Assembly: GCA_008704415.1 (NCBI GenBank)
Contig: VXIS01000089.1
Location: 1-64,000, forward strand
DNA from: Sphaerosporella brunnea
Lineage: Eukaryota > Ascomycota > Pezizomycetes > Pezizales > Pyronemataceae
Length of the DNA: 64,000 bases
Direction of reading: 5' to 3'
Of this stretch, positions 55,134 to 64,000 are shown piece by piece (positions within the stretch are counted from its first letter, which is position 1; the number at the start of each line of letters is the position of its first letter). The position numbers were made by a program, and so were the translations under genes. Under the pieces are notes generated by a model that saw nothing but the letters and a program-made list of their open reading frames with translations, was not told where the DNA came from and searched no databases.

Positions 55134-57663
55134 GGTTCAAGTTCAGGCTGTTGTTAGGTCGGTCTGGGGGGTCCAGAAGCTCGCTGGGATTACGGCAAGA
55201 AGCTTTTAGTCGGTGAGAGGGGTAGCTCGAGACTTGGCGATCTATCCTCGTACATGCAGCGGCTCGTGAAATGTGGCCGCCCCCACTTTTGGCCCGTGCG
55301 TGGGATTGAGTGAGGCGCTGGGCTGAATCAGACATGGCCAGCCTTCCGGTTCGAATTAAAACATGTTGGGTTGAGCTTTCAGTTCAGGCACAACTTGTTC
55401 CCACATACATACCATGCGAGTTACGCACACATGCGCACCTGTTTGGGGGAGGGGGTTGGCGAGCAACTCCAGGGGCGGCTTGGAGATGAAAAAGGAAGTC
55501 GAGATAAACAGACCGGGAAATATCGAGGCAGGTACAAACATCGACATTTCTTGCGTGTGGCTCCCCGATGTGGATACCCGTTTGGTGAGGGCGAATCAGA
55601 GGCAGAGAATGCTCATCTGATCTGCGCCGATGGGATAGCGCTCTTCTCGGCAGCGAGTCATGTCATATCGGCATCCAATGGCCGAGAGATGCAGTGTTTC
55701 CACCTTCGAAAGACGCGCGGTGGTGTTTATGCAATCGCGAACACGCCATGCTTCAACTTCATCTGATCTTGTTCGTCAAGATTACCGACCTGAACATCTC
55801 TTTTTTTTCTTCAATTACACGCCTGCTTCAGCCTTGGACGGGGATTCCAAGTTCCAACCGTTGGTGTAGCGAGAGCGAATTGTCAACCATGACCATGACG
55901 ATGTTTCTTCCCGCCCGGCCTCCCCTACTCGCGGCTACAGCCTACAGCCGCCGTTGGGCAGGCAGGGTGCGAGGCTTTTTTTGATTCTGGTTGGACTGCT
56001 CAGCTCGGACGCGGGGGACCTTACCCCAGACGGAAAGAGTACCAGTGATATCGACTTATGATCTCACATAGTTACTTCCAGAGTAGTATCCTACTCCCGC
56101 GAATTATCCTTGTGGACTCCTTTTTCTGTATCTGTCTATCGATTATTTTTTTTCGAGATGGGGGACCCGTCCAACGGTGAAAAGTTACTATTGCTGGAAG
56201 GACCGACTGAGAGACATTGTTATTCAGACCGCCATGGTGCGGGTCCGGCTGGGGAAGTGATCAAACAAAAGAAACCCCTGGGAATTGGGAAGTGGTAGTT
56301 ATCTAGGGCTCGGCTGTGGTTGGTCGAGAGAGGTTGGTTGTAAGTTGTGTAGATCGGAGGAATTTTCAGACAGTGAAGTGGAGTTGATGTTGGGCGAGTG
56401 CATGGTTGTGAAGCCGTGTGTGCTTTGAAGGTAACGTTTCACGGCCGCAATTTCCCCGCACTCTCTACGTATCATACAGTTATTATTTTTTTCGTTATAC
56501 CAAAGATACGAATATCAATCCGCTAATCGCTATGAGCGTGGAGGTATACTATCTATGGAGAAGCGGTCGGTGAGAATATCATGATCAGTGCATGCGCACT
56601 GGCACCTCGCTGTGGCTTTGGCACCGTAAGTAGAGCTTCAAAGGATTGCCTTGTCCGGTGGACCGAATTCATGACAAAAAGCCCTCCTCTAACTGGATTG
56701 CGTCGGCGATCCACTTCGCTCCGAAAGGCCTGTGCTATGATTGACGAAAGCAACAATTTGCAAGGCCTGGAACGTGGGAACGTAAATCCGTCAATCCACG
56801 TTCTCCCATCTAACCGAAAAAAACCGTTTTTCAGGGGAGGCACGGTGTGCCGAGTCCAAGCACCTTTGACACTGGCCTTCCAGCTACCGAACCAACATAT
56901 GCTTGAGGCCGCAGTTCCGCGGTTCCTTCCGCGAGCGAGTTCGGCCTTTCAGTCTTCGACGCAGAATAACTGTATTCTCTTGCAGCGCTGACAGTCTCGG
57001 CCGGCCGGCCAGCCAGTCAAAATGCGTACATTCTTCAGACTGCGCGCGCTCCACTCACTCACCCTGCCTTCCCATCGACATACCACGCACCATCGCCGTT
57101 TCCCATCATCACCCAAACGCCGGCGCCGCCGTCACGATCAATAATCGACAGTTATATATATATGCACGAGTACTGCTGAGCATTAGCACGCCTGCCTAGC
57201 ATACATCATACTGTTCTCTGCATACAGTACTCTGCTTTCTCCTCGACCGGTCATTTATCGGATTCCTTCGTCTCCTGCACGCCCGTCGGCGCGATACCGC
57301 ATTCACCTAGCCGACGCCGCAGCCTCCCCTGTCGTGCAGCAGCAGCCAAGCAGGATTCAGATTCGATTCGCCCTCGCTTCCCACGCACTGCATCCAGCAC
57401 GCCTGCATTCTCACATCGCCTGCTCGCCAACAGCAGCCAACTCGGCCACACCCCCTTCCCTTGTCTTCGTTCCTTCCCCTCTCCTTGCCCCCTCCACCCC
57501 CCCCCAGCCAGCCATAGAGTATCTACCCCCCCTCGCCCGCCCTTCGTTGCTGCTCTGCTCCCGAAACGAGGGGCCGCCTACCCCATAATAGAGAATTGCC
57601 AGAGATATCGCGAAATAGAATAATTACTGCTTCTGGTGCGAATCCGGAGGTAATCTCTCAGTA
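55134..57663. other. 2.5-kb divergent intergenic region
   Basis: Between REV7 (minus) and the RhoGAP gene (plus). Frames up to 136 codons lack motifs. A TATATATATA run at 57153 and C-rich sequence at 57478-57540 lie in the probable RhoGAP promoter and 5' leader. Confidence 0.5.
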
Positions 57664-60600
57664 ATGCCAGACGCTACTGCGCAAAAGACGGGGCCTGGGG
57701 GCGTTTGTGGGCATAGCCGAAAGCCACCACACCCAGAAGAACCAGCACGCGGCAAAACGAGAAGCAGCAACTCTTCCAACACGCCGGCTTCAGGCCAAGG
57801 CTCGCCAGTACCACCTTCACAAGCAGCAACAGGCAGGCACCATCCCTCCCACACCACCACTCCCACCACCACCTCTTTCTCCTCCTCCTCCTCCTCCTCC
57901 TCCTCCTCCGCTGCTACCGCCAAATCCACCACCACCAGCACTCCCTCCTCCTCCAGGCACACTTTACCCCCGCAGAAGTTGTTACCCCCTTGGCAATCAC
58001 AGGACCTGCGCTCAAATCGAAGGCTGAACGAGCAAGTCCACCCCCACACTCCCTCTCCCTTGCATACGCAGCACGCGCCCATAAACGACGACTCGCCCAT
58101 CCGGCAGCACCATTACCACCATCATCTTACTTCCTCCCCTCCCGGCACCCCGCAAGCCCAGCTTGAGAGATTGGCTGCCGAGGCTTGCAGCGTTGTCGGT
58201 GGAATTACTGGCGTCCCACCAGAGCGCTGCGAATTGGCCTCCTCGTTTAGTTCTTCCGTCCTTACAAGCCCACATATTTTCGGTTCCAGCCGCCAACGGC
58301 GTCTCGATACCGTGCCGGAAACGCAATCCTCCTCGAGCACGCTGGCGACACCTTCGAATTCTCCCCCGCCCGCGATGGCATCCACGACTACAACAAACCC
58401 GACCAGAACAGTGCCCCGGAGCTCCTCGATTGACTCGGCGATTTCCTCGACATCGGCACAGTCCCACTCCACTAGTTCTAACAATGTTCTCTCGCAAATC
58501 ACTGGTACTTCGCCAGCAGATATTCAAGCCTTAATACAAGCTGCTGGCTCGGCCGAGGAGGTGATACGTTTCATGCTGAAGGAAAAGCAGTCCATGGCAG
58601 CACAGAACTCGCAGCTCTGGCGGCTTGTCGACAAGCAGCGAGCAATGATTCTGGGACTCAACAAAGATCTCGAGCGCGCCCTGAAAGAGAAAGATCGTTA
58701 TAGGAAAAAGCTCAAGGAGCAAATGGGGATGGTACCTCCACTTCCCACCAGTTCTGCCGTTGGTGGGTCGGGTCCCTCGAGAAACATGAGTGAGAGCCCT
58801 GCGCCCAGTCTGGACGAAACACACAGTAGATCGGAATCGACTTCTCCTCCGCGAGGTGAAGGTATCACTAGAAGCGAGTCCCTTACATCCTCCATCGGCG
58901 GTACACGGGAGGAATTGTTGTCCTCCATGGAGATTGCCATCGCACCGTACCCAATGACTCCTTCCCCCACGCACCCTCAACAAGTCCTTGGTTCTGCCCG
59001 TGAGCGTATGCCATCGCCTACTGAGCACAGTGGTACTGCTTCAGCAGACCTCGATAGCCGGGTTAAATATGCTAATTCAAGCGATGAAGCACGCACATTC
59101 CGCGAACTGCATGATGACGAAGAGGACGACGAACACGGGCACGAGCACGAACGTGCACGCGTGGCTTCACCTACCCCTCTCTCGCCTAAAACAACATCCC
59201 CAGTATCACGCCCGCCGGAACAACTGCGTGACGATGCGCCGCGATGGCAGGACTCTATGCAACCTATGACCCATGCGAAGAAGCTGGGATTGGGGTTGGC
59301 GACGAACGTGCCGCCTGCTGTTGGTATGGGGAAATCGCCCGTTCGAAAAGCACCACCAAAACCTCTTGAGCTGCCACATTCCCAGCTCCAAAACCAAATA
59401 CAACAAGGTGATGATGATGATGTTTTGGCAACTACCACCCACGCAACTTGCGACAGTGATGATAGTTGGCAGGTCACCCCAGAAGACAAGAAAGGACAGG
59501 GCGTAAACTCCCCGCCGAGATGGATTGGTAATGGACCTCTTACTGCGCCGCCCACCAGGTCGCCGCCAGCTCCATACACCCAAAATGTTCCCCTCACTCC
59601 AGGCCCGAACAGATTGAACAATAGGCTCTCGCCTGATTTGGAATCGGCCCGCATCAGGCCCCCGTTCACTAATGTCAGGGCCCCTCTAAGCCCAGGACTG
59701 CCTAGCTCCCCGCGGCCGATGGATAGACCCCCGAATTCTCCGATGCCAAGAGCATCCAGGAACTTCTCCCTGGACTCCGGTTTGGGGGTTCCTGGAGGTT
59801 CCAAACCTGTGTTTCAAAGCTTGACCATTCCAGCTACCCCACGATCGTCAATGCCAGTGACTTCGCCGCGCATGGCGTCGTTCGGGCATGAACGTGCTGG
59901 CTCTGAAGGAAGCGCTATCTCCACGAAATCTCCAACGATTGATCTCTTGATGCCGGCTTCCTTAATTGTTTCTGCATCCGTGAACTGTCGCGTCGTGTCT
60001 TCCAGGATGAAGCCAGCGAGAACCAGTATGATTCCTGGGAAAGCGCTAGCCATGGCAGACTCTGTGTTCACCCTTGGATTGTTTTCGAATGGAGATGGAA
60101 AGGAGATTCTTAGGGTTGAGAAGGAATATGGGGCGCTGCCAGCTCTTGATTCCAGGCTGAGGAAGTACATTACATACCACGTCTCAGTTCCAGATCGCGA
60201 TCTCTTTACCGGTCATGCGCCTGCCCGAGTAGACGCGCGTCGGGTTGCTCTAGAGGATTATTTTGGTGCAATCTTCGGCGCGACTATGCATGAGCCTGCA
60301 GCGTTGGCGCTGTGCGAGTTTTTCTCTACTGATGTCGTCGAAGGTTTGCCAAGCAGGCCGCTCGAGCCTACCAAGGAGGAGAGTGTTGCGCCTTTCGAAA
60401 AGAGCAGCGGTTCGATCGTCAAGAAAGGATACCTCACGAAGCGCGGGAAGAATTTCGGTGGTTGGAAGGAACGATTCTTCGTCCTTGAAGGCTCGACGCT
60501 GAAGTACTTCGACGCCGAAGATGGCACCCAATTGGGCCATATCAAGCTCCACAACGCACAAATCGGCCGGCAAAGCTCCAAAGCGAAGGACGATGGCAGC

Positions 60601-62372
60601 GTCGACGAGGACCATCAGTATCGGCATGCTTTCCTAGTTCTGGAGCCTAAAAGAAAGGATTCATCGAATTTGGTGAGACATGTTTTGTGCGCCGAAAGCG
60701 ACGATGAACGAGATCAATGGGTCAGTGCGCTTCTGGAGCATGTGACTACGGATAAGGAAGACGAGAGCAAGTCGAAACTCAAGCACTCGAAAAGTAAGGA
60801 TGGCAAGGAGGTCAAGGATGGTGAAGATGGGAAGAATGGGGATGATTCTTCTCTCCGGAGCATGAGCTACGACGAGGCCAGCCAAGGTCCTGCGCCTGCT
60901 CGAGGACCAACACCAGAAGAGTTGAGCCGGCAGCAGATCTCGCCCTCGCCGAATTCGATGCTCTCTCAACCAGGCGCTCAGTTCCCACCCAGTACACCAG
61001 TCCCGGAGAGGCACCCGGCTAAGCAGATTTCAGGCCCTACTAATGGATCCGTGATATCTGACCTTGCAGCGTGGGGCGCTTCAAAACTTTCTAAGGAGCA
61101 TGACGAAAAGGATAAGAAGGCTGAGAGAGCTTTGAAGAAACGAAGTATATGGGGATTCAAGCAGAAGGCTGCGCCGGATCCAGATGATCTAAAAAACGCC
61201 AACGGACATCAGCAAGCTGCAGAGCGGTTTCCTCTGGCAAGGGCGGTATTCGGGGCATCACTCGAGGAAGCCGTATACTTGACGAAGCCGCCAGGTGTCG
61301 AAGTTGCTCTCCCTTCGGTTGTATATCGATGCATTGAGTATCTTGATGCCAAGAATGCTTCAGACGAGGAGGGGATTTTCAGGCTGTCAGGGAGCAACGT
61401 CGTCATCAAGGGGTTGAAGGAGAGGTTCAACACGGGTGTGTACAGTGTTTTATTTTGCGGATATCCGGGGCTGATCAGAAGGCAGAATCCGACGTAAACC
61501 TCCTTGCACACGACGAGTACTACGATGTGCATGCAATCTCGGGACTGTTGAAGCTCTATCTCCGCGAATTACCAACCAGCATCCTCACCTCCGAGAGACG
61601 TGATGACTTTGTCAAGATCACCGAGATGGAGGACAAGAATGAGAAAATTGCCGCTCTGAACAAGCTTGTCCACAGCCTTCCGGAAGCAAACTTCGCTCTG
61701 CTGAAGGCACTTTCCGGCCATCTTCTGCGAATTGTCGACAACTCTGATGTCAACAAAATGACGATCCGCAACGTAGGAATTGTGTTTTCCCCAACACTGA
61801 ATATCCCGGCTCAGGTCTTCTCCATGTTTTTGCACGAATACCGGTATATCTTTTTCCGGGACGGCGAGGCACCTCCGGCTCCTGTACCGCAGCCCCCGCG
61901 ATCGCCGATGCCCCCAATGATGTCACCACGTACACAGAACTTTGAGTTCCCAGAGCGGTCTGCGCAACGAATGATGGAGCCCCCGCGAACGCCCATGCTA
62001 CCGTCCCATCCCGCCGCAATTCGACCGCCTGGAATGGGGCCGGCTCCGCAAGTAGTTTCCTACGAACCGAACTACGACATGCAGCCACAGATTTCGTCCC
62101 CGACTCAGATCAGTGCACCAAGATTTGACAACATCGCTGCGCCTCCTGCTGAGAGTTCAGGCGGCAATTCTTTAGCGGTACCGGGCTCTGATGCAAAGAG
62201 CAGTAGATCCCGCCGGAGGGAGAGTAGCATGATGTTTATGATGGGGGGATTGAAAAAGAGTAGCTTTCAGAAGAGTAATAATGGTGAGTTTCACCCATTT
62301 GTCCTAGCAGTATTATTTGCTAACATGGAGGGGAATGTAGTCGCGATGGTAGAAGAGGATTTATACGGTTAA
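57664..62372 (+). CDS. PX-PH-RhoGAP protein, Bem3-like Rho/Cdc42 GTPase activator
   Basis: Exons 57664..61435, 61486..62283, 62341..62372 (4602 nt, 1533 aa); introns 50 and 57 bp. The first intron splice (acceptor GAAGGCAG) gives RFNTESDVNLLAHDEYYDVH, the exact RhoGAP pattern; the second is in frame and alters only the tail. Order: low-complexity Ser/Pro/Thr N-terminus with a Ser11 tract; coiled coil about 310-355 (LWRLVDKQRAMILGLNKDLE); long disordered part with many SP sites; PX-like region about 755-900; PH about 917-1035 (KKGYLTKRGKNFGGWKERFF); RhoGAP about 1195-1385 with the arginine finger in DEEGIFRLSG and GLLKLYLRELP. This is the Bem3 architecture. It turns off Cdc42/Rho GTPases at the growing tip; PX and PH bind phosphoinositides. 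The start is the first in-frame ATG after the leader. Confidence 0.9.
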
Positions 62373-62527
62373 TACGAGATACCCACAAAACCATACATAC
62401 CATATACAACAGATGTAATGTATTCGATATACGTGCGTCTTCTCATGCACGGCGGGCATCGGGGGATATTGCCTTGTATTTTTTTTTTATCTTTTTTCTC
62501 TCGTTTTCTTGGTCTTGTGAATACCCG

Positions 62528-62599
<72 letters not shown>

Positions 62600-62822
62600 C
62601 ACTCTTTCTTTTCTTTTGGAGTTATCTTACTTTTTTGTGTGGCTTTTTGACGACCTACTTTGTTTTTCTATTTTTCTATTTCTTTTTCTCCTTTCATTTT
62701 TCTTCATCATCTACCGACTTGTATTTTCTTTTTCTTTTTCTGTTTTTCCTTCTTTGCGGTTGTTGCGGCGCCATACATCTCTCTTCCAGGGCCATATCAT
62801 CACTGTCGCTGTTTTTCGATTC

Positions 62823-62854
<32 letters not shown>

Positions 62855-63296
62855 CCATTCGGTGGGGGGTTCTCTTGTTTTGTGTTTTTCACTCTTTTTG
62901 CGCTTTTGCTGAGCAGGTTTGGAGTCAATTGGAAATTCATCTTTTGTTTCTGCGGAAAAATGATTCACTGTAAGGCACTTGGTCCAGTTTACAACTCGCA
63001 GTTCAGATTCATTTTATATATAAAACCACACAGAAGTGATATCGTCTATCGATAAAATACAAATGCGCAGCTCTTCTGCCGTCCCGTTCCACCCAGCATG
63101 ATCCAGGCCAAAAAGAAAAAAATCAAAATCAAATCTAAGCACAACAAAACACGATACGATACAAAAAAAAAAGACAAAAAAAAGCCGTTACTAGACATTT
63201 ATGTTGCATGTTTCCGCCGCTCTCTTTCTACCCTCAACTCCGAAAAATGACGTTGAGTATATCCTTGGATTTTTTCCTTTGCCGCTCGCAAGGAAT
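62373..63296. other. convergent 3' region with very long T tracts
   Basis: An uninterrupted T70 run at 62530..62599 and T31 at 62824..62854, in a T-rich stretch of about 350 bp. Poly-Phe frames here are artefacts. The region ends with the A-rich 3' flank of the GPD gene. Confidence 0.7.
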
Positions 63297-64000
63297 CTAC
63301 TTGTCGTTTTCCTCGCGTTCAATCATTTTTGGTAAATCCTCGACCTGCAGGAAGGGCAAGGTTGTTAGTTTTTCCTATATTAATTAATATTACTGCAGGG
63401 ACAGGTGTCACAAACCTTGGCTTGACCGGACAAGATTACTATTTTTGCACATAAAACGTCTCGGTTAGCCACCGCGCATCGAAATAAATGGTAAAGTAAA
63501 ACTTACAGTAAACACCGGTCATGAGCGGGAATTCCTTCTCAAGGCCTCTCTGGGCCAAGAACTGGTTCACCTCCCTGGCGGTGCTGGTGCCCTGGAGTTT
63601 CTGACCGTTCAAGACCCTCGCCTCGATTTCCTCGATGCTCTTACCCTCGCGCACAGACAGCATTGCACATCTGTGGTTGCGGCCGCCGTTGCAGCTGGTG
63701 ATCAGGTCTGCCACTCCGCAGCTCTCCTCCGTGAAGGTTCCCGCCCGGCACGTCTCCTGGAAGAACATGCGGCCGAACTTCTGCATCTCCATCAGACCGA
63801 CGCGCATGACGGCGGCCTTGGCGTTGTCACCCCAGCCGAGGCCGTCGACGAATCCGGCGGCCAGAGCGATCACGTTCTTGAGCGCTCCGCCGAGGGAGAC
63901 ACCGGCGACGTCGTTAACCACGCGGACGTGGAAGTAGGGGCGGTGGAAGAGATGCTTCATGACCGAGTGGTCAACCGGGGGAAGTTCCTCGGGGAGAGGA
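63297..64000 (-). CDS. GPD1: NAD-dependent glycerol-3-phosphate dehydrogenase, C-terminal part, cut by window edge
   Basis: Exons 64000..63507, 63438..63416, 63344..63297; introns 68 and 71 bp. The 5' end lies outside the window. The visible part is the substrate-binding C-terminal domain: [40 protein letters not shown] (with the catalytic Lys in ALKNV), [42 protein letters not shown] and PLMTGVY. A 23-nt micro-exon and a 48-nt last exon give [19 protein letters not shown] and the stop. The enzyme reduces dihydroxyacetone phosphate to glycerol-3-phosphate for glycerol and lipid synthesis and NADH reoxidation. In fungi its gene is commonly induced by osmotic stress; no such signal can be seen here because the promoter is outside. 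Confidence 0.93.

Noticed and set aside
62418..62912. 164-codon frame rich in Phe
   Set aside because: Mere translation of T tracts.

Overview
This window is nuclear DNA from a filamentous ascomycete (Pezizomycotina). The evidence is short GT-AG introns (mostly 49-70 bp, often with a CTAAC or CTGAC-type branch site), compact single-copy housekeeping genes, and best recognisable relatives of fungal type (Aro3-like DAHP synthase, Svp26, Mpo1, Tsc13, GliK-like cyclotransferase, condensin Brn1, Set1). I cannot place it to genus. Gene models below were built by hand from splice consensus and reading frame; exon lists are in the evidence, and every joined length I give is divisible by three.

Layout. 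1-590: the 5' two thirds of a PIF/Harbinger transposase gene cut by the left edge. 1.9-3.3 kb: DAHP synthase (shikimate pathway). 4.5-6.5 kb: ARM-repeat SmgGDS-like GTPase regulator. 6.8-9.3 kb: transposon debris, including a mariner-type MITE. 9.4-17.0 kb, minus strand: GliK-like gamma-glutamylcyclotransferase, a chromodomain protein, and two tightly packed fungal-specific genes. 17.4-18.7 kb: a foldback element next to SVP26 (ER-Golgi cargo adaptor). 19.8-24.7 kb: four small genes (RanBP2-type zinc-finger microprotein, Cys-rich membrane protein, helical protein, small secreted protein) mixed with a SINE, nested foldbacks and a GC-rich inverted repeat. 26.2 kb: a tRNA-derived SINE-like unit. 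27.2-28.3 kb: an orphan protein. 31.4-38.4 kb: SET1 (H3K4 methyltransferase) followed by BRN1 (condensin). 39.2-40.5 kb: a 569-bp foldback element just upstream of MPO1. 40.6-46.5 kb: a gene-poor, repeat-rich block. 46.5-50.9 kb: TSC13 and HTS1 with a second SINE copy, an 85-bp micro-element and a degenerate tandem repeat between them. 51-55 kb: a GC-rich stretch, an orphan 145-aa protein and REV7 (Pol zeta HORMA subunit). 57.7-62.4 kb: a large PX-PH-RhoGAP protein of Bem3 type. 63.3-64.0 kb: the 3' part of NAD-dependent glycerol-3-phosphate dehydrogenase, cut by the right edge.

The genes do not form a visible pathway cluster. TSC13 and MPO1 both act on very-long-chain fatty acids or sphingoid-derived 2-hydroxy acids at the ER, but they are 6 kb apart across repeats.

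The most unusual content is non-genic. A family of at least five non-autonomous foldback elements (17427, 22140, 39205, 45169, 45869) shares termini TACCG(T/C)AT flanked by TA and exchanges internal modules. Four of the five carry a GGCGC(G/C)GAA block, which in three reads GGCGCGAAA, a match to E2F/SBF-type sites. A separate ~145-bp SINE family has two copies here, one with a perfect 14-bp target-site duplication.
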